Assembly (NCBI RefSeq): GCF_002162135.1
Contig: NZ_CP021382.1
Span: forward strand, 1,054,001-1,118,000
Origin: Cellvibrio sp. PSBB006
GTDB taxonomy: Bacteria; Pseudomonadota; Gammaproteobacteria; Pseudomonadales; Cellvibrionaceae
DNA length: 64,000 nt
Direction of reading: 5' to 3'
Shown here one piece after another: positions 55,169 to 64,000 of the stretch (the first letter of the stretch is position 1; every line of letters begins with the position of its first letter). Below the pieces are notes generated by a model. That model ran no database searches and had not been told where the DNA came from. It saw nothing but the letters and a program-made list of their open reading frames with translations. The position numbers were made by a program, and so were the translations under genes.

Positions 55169-58100
55169 TTAAAATCGGTAATCTGCCGTTAGCTTGAACC
55201 GCATACCTGGTTCGTAGCTCAAAAAAGGAACGTCTTCAAATTCAAATACTTGCGATTTTTTATCATCCAGAATATTTTCAGCGGATAAGGAAAAAGACAG
55301 ATCATTAAGAAATCTTTTGGTATAAATTAGTTTGAGATCATCAAATGGTTCGGCGTATACGTTACTGACATTTTGACCCACAGCGGGTGTCACCACTGTC
55401 AACTCTTCACCTTTACGATTGAACACTAAGGTTAATTCTTGATTGGTATCAATATGGTCGTAACCTATCTGGAGGTTAACGATATAATCCGGCTGCCCTT
55501 GCAGCGGACGATTGCGATCATATTCTTTATTGTCTTCTGGCAGATTAACTTCAGACACAATGTCGGTATAGTTAAACTGAACAAATAATCCATGGTCGTC
55601 ATCTTGCCCAAAAGTAAACTCCCTACGCATATCAACTTCCCAACCACTTACTTCAGCAGACTCAACATTACTGAATGTGTAGTAATCATAATCGTCACCT
55701 AAGCTATCAAATACATTTTCGATCGCATCCTTAAGCTCTTTATGGAAAAGAGCAAACGTCACCGACTCTGTATCGGAGGGGTACCACTCCAACCTGAAAT
55801 CATAATTATCAATATCAGCCGGTCTAAGATCAGGATTTCCGAGATAAGTGGTTAAGTTCTCAATATCACGAAATCGGCGAGGCAAGACTTCAAAAACTTC
55901 CGGCCAACTAACCGTCTGTGAATAAGCCGCTCGAAGCTGCCAGGCATCATTAAATAGATACGTCAGTGTTATCGAAGGGAGAACTTTGTCTTCATCCAGT
56001 AAATCGAATAAAGGCTCTGGACTATAAGTGTATTGGTCTGCGCTAATATCAAGTGCTTCATAACGAGCACCGATATTGATCCTCATTTTTTCCTTGATGT
56101 TTATATCTGCCAGAAAATAATACGCGTCCGAGTTTTGCTCAACAAGGTAGTGAGAACCACGGTCAATGCCAAAATCATCTTCTGGCGCAATTCCTCCCGA
56201 CGAGATGGTAAAACCATTTTGCGACAATCCACCGACGATATATTCTGGAGAAAGAACGATTGCTGGGTCTGGACTCTCCAACACTTCCTGCGGTAAATTT
56301 TCGCCCCCAGTGTAACGCCAGTTATACCTATAACCATTACGCTCACGTTCTAATATATATAAACCGGATTTCAACACGGCAGATATTGGATTGCTTTCGC
56401 TAATCGGCAAACTTAAATCCAGACGATACCCGGAGTTTTCTTCTTCCATGTTTTCCCAAAGAGAATAGTTTGTACCGCTTGTCGACGCTTGAAACTCCAA
56501 ACTGTCATAGTCCCTGTTGCCCACCCAGGAATACATTTTAGCGTCCGGCCGGTCATACTCTGATTGTGCCTGCATAATTCGCCAATCAACGTCCAGATCA
56601 CCAAAAAAGGCAGAACTTCCCTGATTATCGAATAAATCAAAACGATCCTTACCCCATACCTGATTACTGATTAACTCCTCTTCGATCCAATCAATAAAAT
56701 CAGATTTGGATCGCTCGATATAATCCCAGGTGTCTGGTGTACCAGCAGGCATACCATCTTCATCTACATTCCTTCTTACAAGATACGAATACCTCGATTC
56801 AGCAGAATTTGTGGTGTGCCGCATGAGGATATTATTCAACCCGAATGAATGATCCTCATTCAGCTCCCAAACCATATTTAACATGCCACTTACATCAACG
56901 ACATTGTCGGTATCATGAGTAACGTTTCCTGAGTCCAGGTACACCTCTTTCTCATCACTTATTACTCCATCACCACTGGGAGGGGTAACCAGATTAAAAT
57001 GGTATTGTGTTTTTTCATTGTTACTCCACTTATTACCATAGCGAAAGGCACCAATTACACCGACTTTCTGAGATCCTACATCCCAAGACTGCCCTCCGCT
57101 TAGACTGAAAGATACATCACCCAATGGCTCGCCTTTATAAATCCCATAATGGTTAAAAGATTCACCAAGTGATTCTTTTTGCTCAGGTGATACCTGATCA
57201 CCGGTACTTATTAGATAAAAATCTTTCATCGCCTTTGCTTCATCGGGCAGATCGCGAAAGCCATCGTCATAACCCAGAAAATCCCTGTTACCACCATCCA
57301 CCATAATGGCGTCATCGGTATGTGCATCACCATAGCCAAATGAATAAGATATTTTGAAGAACGGCTCATCCGGAACTTCCTTGGTGCTCATATCAATATG
57401 GCCTGCTGTTGCATTGCCGGGAACATCAGCCGATGCGGTTTTTTGCAAGGACAAGCCTTTCATGATAGTTGCAGGAAAAATATCCAACGGCAGATCACGA
57501 CGCCCTGGATCAGTGCTTGGCAGGATCACACCATCAAAATAGGTTGACTGGTAGCGGCTTTTCATACCGCGCACAATGGCGTAGCGGTCGTCTTCCAGAC
57601 TCACACCCACGACGCGCTTGATTGCACCGCTGATCATGCTGTCATCAAAGCGAGCGCTCTGGGCGAAGTCGATACTGTCTAACACCGACGAAGACATTCG
57701 TTCAAAATCAATCGGATTATTGGGCCGATAGGTTGCAACGATAAGCATTTCTTCGAGCACAGGGCCGGTGTTGATCGTGGTATTTTCAACCCCATCAATT
57801 TTGTTCGCGGAGAGATCTACATCCACAGCAAGTTCTAATTTAGGTAGCACCCGCACGCCACCGAGCAATCGGCTTTGAAAGTCCGGATGTTCAATCCGCA
57901 ATTGATAGACACCGGGCATTAAATCCAACTCAAAGGTGCCATAGCGATCCGAGCGAACAGTATCGCCAGTCTCCACAATCGTTATATTCGCATTGCGGAC
58001 AGGCATCCGTTTGTTATTACTGGTGAGCATACCTTTGATAAGGCCTGTCGCCAGATCGGGGGAGGCTCCTGTTTTTATGGTGGCAACTTTTTTTCCATTA

Positions 58101-58465
58101 ACTTGCTGCTCAACCTGAACATCTTCAAGCGCTACATGTTGTACGGAGGTAAAGGGTTTTGCTTGATTGGAATCGCTCACAACCGCAATAAAAGCCGCTT
58201 CAGTCTCATCCACAGAAAAATTTACTGGAATCGTCTCACTCCCAAGACCGATTTCCAGTTGATGAACACCACTCCCAATATTCTCAAGCCAAATACCCTC
58301 TTTTACAGCAAGATGTCCTACCTCACGCCCGTCAAGCAGAACACGGACATTTTCTGCAGGTTTACCATCCACAAGAATATCCAGCTTTATCGCCGCAGCA
58401 TTGGCCTGCGTCACCATGAGAGCACCTATCAGGCTCCCCAATAACTTTCGTTTTACGTTTAGCAT
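55169..58465 (-). CDS. TonB-dependent receptor with two N-terminal Ig-like domains (WGG-associated subfamily)
   Basis: 1,098 residues, 150-180 longer than the related receptors. Signal peptide to A-N-A (23). A PEGA-like domain (26-85: V-L-L-D-G-R-E-V-G) and a carboxypeptidase-regulatory-like domain (about 140-215: F-E-L-D-L-M-P-G-V-Y-Q-L-R-I-E-H-P-D-F) precede the plug with A-I-V-R-G-M-K-S-R-Y (296-305), L-P-L-D-I-F-P (325-331) and F-L-G-Y-D-D-G-F-R-D-L-P-D (396-408). Ends L-T-A-D-Y-R-F. First gene of a pair with the giant lipoprotein about 107 bases downstream. No STN domain, unlike the receptor at 45958. Confidence 0.93.
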   Translation of the reverse strand: MLNVKRKLLGSLIGALMVTQANAAAIKLDILVDGKPAENVRVLLDGREVGHLAVKEGIWLENIGSGVHQLEIGLGSETIPVNFSVDETEAAFIAVVSDSNQAKPFTSVQHVALEDVQVEQQVNGKKVATIKTGASPDLATGLIKGMLTSNNKRMPVRNANITIVETGDTVRSDRYGTFELDLMPGVYQLRIEHPDFQSRLLGGVRVLPKLELAVDVDLSANKIDGVENTTINTGPVLEEMLIVATYRPNNPIDFERMSSSVLDSIDFAQSARFDDSMISGAIKRVVGVSLEDDRYAIVRGMKSRYQSTYFDGVILPSTDPGRRDLPLDIFPATIMKGLSLQKTASADVPGNATAGHIDMSTKEVPDEPFFKISYSFGYGDAHTDDAIMVDGGNRDFLGYDDGFRDLPDEAKAMKDFYLISTGDQVSPEQKESLGESFNHYGIYKGEPLGDVSFSLSGGQSWDVGSQKVGVIGAFRYGNKWSNNEKTQYHFNLVTPPSGDGVISDEKEVYLDSGNVTHDTDNVVDVSGMLNMVWELNEDHSFGLNNILMRHTTNSAESRYSYLVRRNVDEDGMPAGTPDTWDYIERSKSDFIDWIEEELISNQVWGKDRFDLFDNQGSSAFFGDLDVDWRIMQAQSEYDRPDAKMYSWVGNRDYDSLEFQASTSGTNYSLWENMEEENSGYRLDLSLPISESNPISAVLKSGLYILERERNGYRYNWRYTGGENLPQEVLESPDPAIVLSPEYIVGGLSQNGFTISSGGIAPEDDFGIDRGSHYLVEQNSDAYYFLADINIKEKMRINIGARYEALDISADQYTYSPEPLFDLLDEDKVLPSITLTYLFNDAWQLRAAYSQTVSWPEVFEVLPRRFRDIENLTTYLGNPDLRPADIDNYDFRLEWYPSDTESVTFALFHKELKDAIENVFDSLGDDYDYYTFSNVESAEVSGWEVDMRREFTFGQDDDHGLFVQFNYTDIVSEVNLPEDNKEYDRNRPLQGQPDYIVNLQIGYDHIDTNQELTLVFNRKGEELTVVTPAVGQNVSNVYAEPFDDLKLIYTKRFLNDLSFSLSAENILDDKKSQVFEFEDVPFLSYEPGMRFKLTADYRF

Positions 58466-58781
58466 CGTAATCCCCAGAACGCTTTAATTTAAAATGGAGT
58501 GAAGCCGTCGCTGCCTCTTCAGCTAACAAAGAGTAAGTCCACGCAGGTGATGTACCGATGGATAAATAAAACGACAACCTATGCAATGACGTGAAACGAA
58601 TGCCTTGGCGACATTAATTTTTGAGGAATTGAATTATTTTCAGGAAGTATTGGATTTTTTTAAAAATTATCTGGCGGACAGGGGAATTGAAATATTACTT
58701 TAATATGGAGTAGTTAAAGTGCTAGAGATTGGCTTGAACGCTGAGCACATCAACTTCCTTGTCATGAACTCAGGCACCCCA
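58466..58781. other. 316-base intergenic region
   Basis: Between the receptor start and the chemoreceptor end. Carries the receptor promoter and its GGGGA ribosome site; no hairpin terminator, gene or RNA was recognised. Confidence 0.5.
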
Positions 58782-60338
58782 TTATTTACGCTTAAATCGA
58801 ACCACTAACTCATGCAGTTCATTGGACACAGACTTTAATTGACTGATGGACATTGCGGTGTTGTTGACTGCATCTTCGCTTTCATTCACAAGATCAGAGA
58901 TATTACTGATTTGCCGGTTTACGTCTTCCACAACATGAGCCTGTTGATCGACAGCAGTCGCCATTTGGGTCGACATCTGGGCAATTTGATTAACAGCTTC
59001 ATTAATACCGTTCAGAGCTTTAGTACTCTCACTTACCTTAACGGCGCCCTGCTCTGCATCTTCCAGCCCTTTTTCCGCTACCTGGACTGCTGATGAAGCC
59101 TCAGTCTTGAGTGCTGAAACGATGTTGTAAATTTCTTTGGTAGAGTCCTGGGTGCGACGGGCTAAATGTCTGACTTCGTCGGCGACTACGGCAAACCCGC
59201 GCCCTTGATCACCAGCTCGTGCTGCTTCGATTGCCGCATTAAGCGCTAGTAAATTCGTCTGGTCTGCAATCTGTTCAATGATTTGTGCAGCCTGGGAAAT
59301 ATTTTGCGTTTGCTGCGCAACACCAGTCACCGACTCACTGATGCGATGAACGGTTTTGCGCAGCTCATCAATAGACATACTCGCACTTAACGCCAATTGA
59401 TTACCGTGATTGGCAAGTTGGCTGGCCTCATCAGCATGCTGGGCAGTATCCGAAACGTGCCGGGATACCTCACTGATGGTAGTAGTCATCTGGTTCATCG
59501 CTGCCGAAACCTGAATAGTTTCCGCTTGCTGGCGCTCTACTTTTTCCACCATCAGGGTCGTCAGCGCTTCGCCCTTGTCAGACTCAACTGATACGGCCGA
59601 TGCCGCGTGCTCGATGCGGGTAATGACTGCACCCAAATGCGCTTCCTGACTGAGGATAGCAACCTTGACCTTACCCAGAACACCAGTGGAGTCGGTATAG
59701 GTCACGGTAGCCAAATCGTGAGAAAAGGCTTTGGACAGCATCTCGTTCAGCGAAGCAAACATCTGTTTCCTGCTGATCGAACTCCATACGGCATACGCAA
59801 TGGTAGTAGCCACCAACACAATACCAGCCAAGCTTCGGTATCCGACAATAAAGGCAATCAGTGAAACGAGAAAGCCCGCAACCAGCAGGATATTTTCAGC
59901 AGATATTTTAGGGCCCACAGAATAGCCTTTACCCTCCAGCAGCGAAGGGTAAAGTTTTGACGCCCGCGCGACGTCCTCTGCTTTCGGGCAGGAACGAACT
60001 GATTCGTAGCCTACAACTTTTCCATTCTGGGTAACGGGAGTCACATAGGCATCCACCCAATAATAATCCCCGTTCTTGCAGCGGTTTTTTACCAAACCCA
60101 TCCAGGGTTTGCCGGCTTTTAAATGCTCCCACATGATCTTGAATGCATCCGGCGGCATTTCAGGGTGCCGGACAATGTTATGGGGCTGTCCTATAAGTTC
60201 TTCGCGACTGAAACCGCTCACCTCAACAAACTCCCGGTTGCAGTCCAGGATCGTGCCTTGGGTATCCGTGACGGAGATCAATTTGACGTGAGAAGGGAAA
60301 CGGCGCTCATTAGCCGTTATGGGGAGGTTCTTTCTCAT
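58782..60338 (-). CDS. PAS-domain methyl-accepting chemotaxis protein (Aer-like)
   Basis: 518 residues. N-terminal PAS (about 20-120: [18 protein letters not shown] and [13 protein letters not shown]), two close membrane spans (about 148-190) with no periplasmic domain, then a signalling domain with the hairpin tip [23 protein letters not shown](D)-Q-G-R-G-F-A-V-V. This is the Aer plan, in which PAS-FAD senses redox or oxygen. Controls the flagellar motor through CheA/CheW encoded elsewhere. Monocistronic. Confidence 0.93.
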   Translation of the reverse strand: MRKNLPITANERRFPSHVKLISVTDTQGTILDCNREFVEVSGFSREELIGQPHNIVRHPEMPPDAFKIMWEHLKAGKPWMGLVKNRCKNGDYYWVDAYVTPVTQNGKVVGYESVRSCPKAEDVARASKLYPSLLEGKGYSVGPKISAENILLVAGFLVSLIAFIVGYRSLAGIVLVATTIAYAVWSSISRKQMFASLNEMLSKAFSHDLATVTYTDSTGVLGKVKVAILSQEAHLGAVITRIEHAASAVSVESDKGEALTTLMVEKVERQQAETIQVSAAMNQMTTTISEVSRHVSDTAQHADEASQLANHGNQLALSASMSIDELRKTVHRISESVTGVAQQTQNISQAAQIIEQIADQTNLLALNAAIEAARAGDQGRGFAVVADEVRHLARRTQDSTKEIYNIVSALKTEASSAVQVAEKGLEDAEQGAVKVSESTKALNGINEAVNQIAQMSTQMATAVDQQAHVVEDVNRQISNISDLVNESEDAVNNTAMSISQLKSVSNELHELVVRFKRK

Positions 60339-60589
60339 CCGATAAAGCCCTGTGGTGGTAAAAATCCATGCACCGATACCGAACTGTCAATGACAGCTTG
60401 GTACCTCAGTTACAGGATAGTTCAGGACTTTTGGAATGCTTCAATTTTCAACTAACTATTTATTCAAATAGCCGCCAAACCCTATTCAAGCGGAGTATCG
60501 CGCCAAAATTCCTTGCGCGATATCTCATACCTCATACTTATAACAAAGCCAGCAGCAAGAACCGCCGGCCCGTTAGCGTCTGAAAACAA

Positions 60590-61042
60590 TCAGGAACCCA
60601 ATGACACCGAGCCTTGCATCAAACTGATATGACCTGGAAAGGAGCAGAAGAAAGTGTAGTCTTCACCTGCCTGCAATTTATTCACGCTGAAGGTCATTGA
60701 GGTCTTTTCACCGCCGCCGATGATGTCGGTAAACGCAATAACGCGCTCATCGCCGGGTTTTACGTAGTTGTTCTCCAAACCCGCTCCGATAGCATCGCTG
60801 GCCACCGCGCGCGCATCAGCCGTTTTGGTGATCACGACATTGTGCCCCATGATATTTTTTGCCAGTTTGCCGGAATGCGTAAGGTTGACGGTGAACTCCT
60901 TACAGGATTTATCAATCACGATCTCGCTTTGATCGAATTTCATGGTGTCAGTGCTATCGATAGTTACACTGCAATCATCAGCTGCAGCCTGCATGGCCAG
61001 GACAGTGAGTAAAACAGGGGTCATCAGGTATTTCATCTTCAT
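60590..61042 (-). CDS. azu: Azurin, periplasmic blue copper protein
   Basis: 150 residues with signal peptide (cleavage at A-A-A/D, about 21-22). Copper ligands: H in M-G-H-N-V-V, then C and H in F-F-C-S-F-P-G-H and M in I-S-L-M-Q-G; the disulfide C-S-V-T-I...S-C-K-E is present. Carries electrons in the periplasm between cytochrome complexes and oxidases or nitrite reductase. CGGAG lies about nine bases before the first ATG. Next to hemN, so it may be involved in low-oxygen respiration. Confidence 0.95.
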   Translation of the reverse strand: MKMKYLMTPVLLTVLAMQAAADDCSVTIDSTDTMKFDQSEIVIDKSCKEFTVNLTHSGKLAKNIMGHNVVITKTADARAVASDAIGAGLENNYVKPGDERVIAFTDIIGGGEKTSMTFSVNKLQAGEDYTFFCSFPGHISLMQGSVSLGS

Positions 61043-61172
61043 GGATTAATCTCCGCTGAGGTTACACAAACGAGAGGGGAATTTCGCCCGTGAGGATTCC
61101 CTAAATACGATCAGTTGGCAATCAGTAGAGTTCCACAAAAGGGTAAACAACTGTAAATTTTTGCTGGCCACA

Positions 61173-62576
61173 TCAGATAACCCTGGAGTAACGTATCTCG
61201 GTATTTTTCTTCAGATATTCGTCAAATACCATACAGACTCGACGAATCAGCAACCGCCCCGAGTTGTGCACCTGAATACCTTCACTGCTTATGCTCAACA
61301 AACCATCTTCCACCATCGGTGAAAGTTCTGCCAGTTCGTCGGCAAAATGGTTTACCGGATTAATATGAAAACGTTGTTGAACATCGGCAAACTCAAGATG
61401 GAAATGACAGATCAGTTGGTTAATCACGAACTGCCGCAAATGATCCTCATCACTCAGGACAAAGCCACGCACAGAAGCAGGTTTTCCCGCATCAATTAAT
61501 TGCTGGTACAACTCAACCAGCTTGGCATTTTGCACATACACACCACCGAACGCACTGATCGACGACACGCCAAAAGCCAAAAGATCACACTCACCGTGCG
61601 TGGAATAGCCCTGGAAATTACGCTGCAACGCCCCTGCCCGCTGAGCCCGAACCAGACTATCATCCGGCTTGGCAAAATGATCCATTCCCACATACACATA
61701 ACCAGCGTTCTGTAATCGTTCAATGGACATCTGCAAAATATCGAGTTTTTGTTGTGGCGAAGGCAGCTCTGCCTCTCGAATTAACGCCTGGCTTTTGAAT
61801 AAATGCGGCAGATGGGCATAATTAAATAAGGATAAACGGTCCGGGGATAAATCAATGACCTTGTTCAAGGTTGTTGAAAAACTTTGTTCTGTTTGCAAAG
61901 GCAAACCGTAGATCAAATCCATACTGATGGAGTGATATTGCTGCGCGCGTAACGCGTCGACCAGCGCGCTTACATCTTCCACAGTGTTATACCGATTCAC
62001 TGCTTTTTGCACCCGAACATCAAAATCCTGCACGCCCATACTGACGCGATTGAAGCCCAGTTTACGCAGATGATCCATGGTATTCGCACTAACACGACCG
62101 GGATGGATTTCAATGGCGTATTCACCAGAGTCATCATCAGCAAGTTTAAAATAGCGGCGCGTGGCGGCCATCAACCAGGTCATCTCTTCATCGCTGATAA
62201 ATGTCGGCGTACCACCACCCCAATGCAATTGTTTTACCCGACGCTCCGTATCGAACCACTGCGCCTGCATGGCCATTTCTTTTTCGACACGCTGCAAATA
62301 AGGTTCAGCACGACTTTTGTTGTGAGTCACCACCTTATTACATCCGCAGTAGAAACAGAGGGTGTCACAAAAGGGAATGTGAACATAAAGCGACAGCGGC
62401 CGTTGGCTGGCATTACTGCGGTCCACTGCAGCAGCAAGATCCGTCGTGGAAAATGTATCGTTGAATTGAGGCGCTGTCGGATATGAAGTGTAACGTGGAC
62501 CCGCCAAATCATAGTGGCTGATCACATCAGGATTCCAGATCAGGGGCAGATTAACGTGCGATATGGAGGGTGGCAT
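61173..62576 (-). CDS. hemN: Oxygen-independent coproporphyrinogen III oxidase
   Basis: 467 residues. Substrate-binding start Y-T-S-Y-P-T-A-P-Q-F; radical-SAM cluster motif C70-x3-C74-x2-C77 (F-C-D-T-L-C-F-Y-C-G-C) with HemN's extra C79; G-G-G-T-P-T; and the HemN C-terminal winged region. Decarboxylates coproporphyrinogen III to protoporphyrinogen IX without oxygen, needed for heme synthesis in low oxygen. An exact FNR/Anr box precedes the gene. Confidence 0.96.
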   Translation of the reverse strand: MPPSISHVNLPLIWNPDVISHYDLAGPRYTSYPTAPQFNDTFSTTDLAAAVDRSNASQRPLSLYVHIPFCDTLCFYCGCNKVVTHNKSRAEPYLQRVEKEMAMQAQWFDTERRVKQLHWGGGTPTFISDEEMTWLMAATRRYFKLADDDSGEYAIEIHPGRVSANTMDHLRKLGFNRVSMGVQDFDVRVQKAVNRYNTVEDVSALVDALRAQQYHSISMDLIYGLPLQTEQSFSTTLNKVIDLSPDRLSLFNYAHLPHLFKSQALIREAELPSPQQKLDILQMSIERLQNAGYVYVGMDHFAKPDDSLVRAQRAGALQRNFQGYSTHGECDLLAFGVSSISAFGGVYVQNAKLVELYQQLIDAGKPASVRGFVLSDEDHLRQFVINQLICHFHLEFADVQQRFHINPVNHFADELAELSPMVEDGLLSISSEGIQVHNSGRLLIRRVCMVFDEYLKKNTEIRYSRVI

Positions 62577-62948
62577 AGTAGCTTCACGCGGGAATTAATG
62601 GGTTTGTCCATCGATATCAAACCGATTGCTTCTCACAGGCTAACAAATTGCAGGCGATGTGAATTGATCTGGATCAATTCATCATCACCATGAGAATCCT
62701 GATTTAATTAATCCGCCCAATCGAAGATTCAGGCGTGCCGGTTCAAATCGGAAAAAGAAATGCTAACTATGAATCCCGCGAATGAATCAAATTTTTCAGG
62801 CATCTAATAAGAACTGTAGACGTTGTTAAAAACTTGTAAAGATCCGTAGATCTCGTGGCCAAGTAATAGGTAGCACGCTAATCTTTAGCCTCAACGGCGG
62901 AGAGCGTCTGTAACAACATCCAATAACAACAACGTAAGGCCAACAACC
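62577..62948. other. 372-base intergenic region, divergent promoters
   Basis: Contains the FNR box for hemN at 62664-62677. The remainder has no gene or RNA signature and should carry the promoter of the Tat-exported protein gene on the plus strand. Confidence 0.55.
62664..62677 (-). promoter_or_regulatory. Perfect FNR/Anr box upstream of hemN
   Basis: TTGAT-CTGG-ATCAA, an exact match to the FNR/Anr consensus, 88 bases upstream of the hemN ATG. Activation of hemN by FNR/Anr is established in enterobacteria and pseudomonads. The site is palindromic, so strand is taken from the target gene. Confidence 0.9.
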
Positions 62949-63857
62949 ATGAGTGATTCAGTAGACCGCCGTGCCCTGTTGCGCGGCGCTGTTGCCGGTG
63001 CATTGGGGCTGTCCAGCCTTGCGGCACTGGGTGCAGAAGTGCCATCAACCAACCCAACCACCGGGAATGCGAGTGACGCAGCTCTGAAAGGCAATATTCG
63101 CCACTCGGTCGCGCGCTGGACCTTCAATTTCCTGACATTGGAAGAGCTTTCTCTGGTCGTCCAGCGCCTGGGCTTTTCCGCCATTGACCTGGTCGGCCCC
63201 AAAGAGTGGCATATCCTCAAACAGCACGGTGTGGATTCCTCTATGTGTAATGGCGCCGAGCTGAATCTGGAGGATGGCTGGGGCGATAGCCGCTTTCATC
63301 AACCCCTCGTTGAGCGCTATCGCGAACACATCGATCTGGTCGCCGATGCGGGTTACAAAAACCTGATTTGTTTTAGTGGCAACAAGCGCGGTACAGATCC
63401 GGAAGCGGGCCTGAAACAGGCCACCAAAGGGCTGAAAAAAATCCTCGCGCAAGCTGAAAAGCGCGGTGTGGTGTTACAGATGGAACTGTTCAACAGTAAG
63501 GTCGATCATCCCGATTATTTTGCCGATAACTCCGCTTGGGGTATTGAACTGTGCAAACGCCTGGACTCGCCCAATTTCAAGCTGCTGTACGACATCTACC
63601 ACATGCAGATCAGCGAAGGCGACATCATTCGCACTATTCAGAATCATCATCAATATTTTGGTCACTACCACACCGCCGGTGTGCCAGGACGCAACGAGAT
63701 AGATGACACCCAGGAGCTGTACTACCCGGCCATAGCACGCGCCATTCAGGCAACAGGTTTTACCGGTTATGTCGCGCAGGAATTCATGCCCAACCGCGCT
63801 ACCACGGCAGAGAAAATTGAATCCTTGCAGGCCGCTATTCGCATTTGCGATGTTTGA
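62949..63857 (+). CDS. Tat-exported TIM-barrel (sugar isomerase/epimerase, hydroxypyruvate isomerase-like)
   Basis: 302 residues. Twin-arginine signal D-R-R-A-L-L-R-G (6-13) and hydrophobic A-V-A-G-A-L-G-L-S-S-L-A-A-L. The mature part is an AP-endonuclease-2-like TIM barrel: M-E-L-F-N-S-K, K-L-L-Y-D-I-Y-H-M-Q-I-S-E-G-D (metal-binding D/H) and Y-F-G-H-Y-H-T-A-G-V-P-G-R-N-E-I, closing with V-A-Q-E-F. This resembles hydroxypyruvate isomerase and inosose/keto-sugar isomerases, but exported by Tat. The GMC oxidoreductase gene is 20 bases downstream, suggesting a periplasmic sugar-oxidation pair. The substrate is inferred. Confidence 0.88.
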   Translation: MSDSVDRRALLRGAVAGALGLSSLAALGAEVPSTNPTTGNASDAALKGNIRHSVARWTFNFLTLEELSLVVQRLGFSAIDLVGPKEWHILKQHGVDSSMCNGAELNLEDGWGDSRFHQPLVERYREHIDLVADAGYKNLICFSGNKRGTDPEAGLKQATKGLKKILAQAEKRGVVLQMELFNSKVDHPDYFADNSAWGIELCKRLDSPNFKLLYDIYHMQISEGDIIRTIQNHHQYFGHYHTAGVPGRNEIDDTQELYYPAIARAIQATGFTGYVAQEFMPNRATTAEKIESLQAAIRICDV

Positions 63858-63877
63858 TCCACTTGAAGAGTATTGCC

Positions 63878-64000
63878 ATGTCTACACAACATTTTGACGC
63901 CATCGTCGTTGGCTCCGGCATCAGTGGCGGCTGGGCCGCTAAAGAACTCACCGAAAAAGGGCTGAAAGTCCTGCTGCTCGAACGAGGCCGCAATATTGAG
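63878..64000 (+). CDS. GMC-family oxidoreductase, N-terminal part
   Basis: The first 41 residues are in the window and the gene runs off the right edge. FAD-binding Rossmann loop I-V-V-G-S-G-I-S-G-G-W-A-A-K-E-L and the second strand L-L-L-E-R-G-R are of the GMC/gluconate-2-dehydrogenase large-subunit type. Likely oxidises a sugar or alcohol together with the preceding isomerase-like protein. No signal peptide at the start, so export would have to rely on a partner with one. Confidence 0.85.
   Translation, partial: MSTQHFDAIVVGSGISGGWAAKELTEKGLKVLLLERGRNIE

Overview
The window looks like a chromosomal segment of an aerobic, polysaccharide-degrading gammaproteobacterium, most likely Cellvibrionaceae (Cellvibrio-like). 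This rests on the gene content: a System I cytochrome c maturation operon beside FliK/FlhB-C-like flagellar genes, CysB, azurin, HemN, a phosphoketolase pathway, and above all four large TonB-dependent receptors (TBDRs) with surface lipoproteins. No phylogeny could be run.

Layout. 1-2756 (minus): ccmABCDE, cut at the left edge within ccmE. 2931-4887 (plus): a FliK-like hook-length protein and an FlhB C-terminal-like protein. 5007-5813 (plus): a mercaptopyruvate-type sulfurtransferase. 5887-15061 (minus): a tight ten-gene run that reads like a light/photo-oxidative stress operon: DUF523/DUF1722 protein, MerR-type regulator (class II LitR-like), NTF2-like protein, photolyase, SDR, FAD oxidoreductase, DUF1365, cyclopropane-fatty-acid-synthase family methyltransferase, DUF2878 and an exported protein. 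15262-17384 (minus): cysB and a cytosolic 5'-nucleotidase. 17860-23437 (plus): a cassette of a beta-helix-like surface lipoprotein, a TBDR and an exported protein with two TonB-C-like repeats. 23513-24757 (minus): a secreted trypsin-like protease. 24868-29289 (minus): an arsenic operon arsR-arsH-ACR3-GAPDH-arsJ. 29544-34165 (minus): an RND efflux pump with adaptor and a thioesterase. 34392-36596 (minus): a large stand-alone tubulin/FtsZ-superfamily protein. 36972-41188 (plus): usp-ackA-xfp, a fermentative phosphoketolase module with an FNR-like site upstream. 41258-58465: a TonB-rich block with a TBDR, an ECF sigma/FecR pair, an STN-domain TBDR with its beta-helix-like exported protein, and a third TBDR with a 1,400-residue lipoprotein containing three copies of the beta-helix-like unit. 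58782-62576 (minus): a PAS chemoreceptor, azurin, and hemN with a perfect FNR/Anr box. 62949-64000 (plus): a Tat-exported TIM-barrel isomerase-like protein and the start of a GMC oxidoreductase.

The strongest candidate for an under-described system is the repeated pairing, three times in 41 kb, of one TBDR subfamily (shared RG..x.RY, PxDIFP and G-x-DDG-x-R motifs) with an exported protein family marked by a WGG(I/V)xxxGFG-type motif and, in two members, a cysteine-anchored N-terminus. One cassette adds a membrane-anchor-free double TonB-C-like protein; another has its own sigma/anti-sigma pair. By analogy only, this resembles a SusC/SusD-like receptor plus surface-lipoprotein uptake machine. 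The second candidate is the 734-residue tubulin-like protein, which keeps both the GGGTGSG nucleotide loop and a D-x-x-D T7-like loop but has no known partition or division partner nearby.
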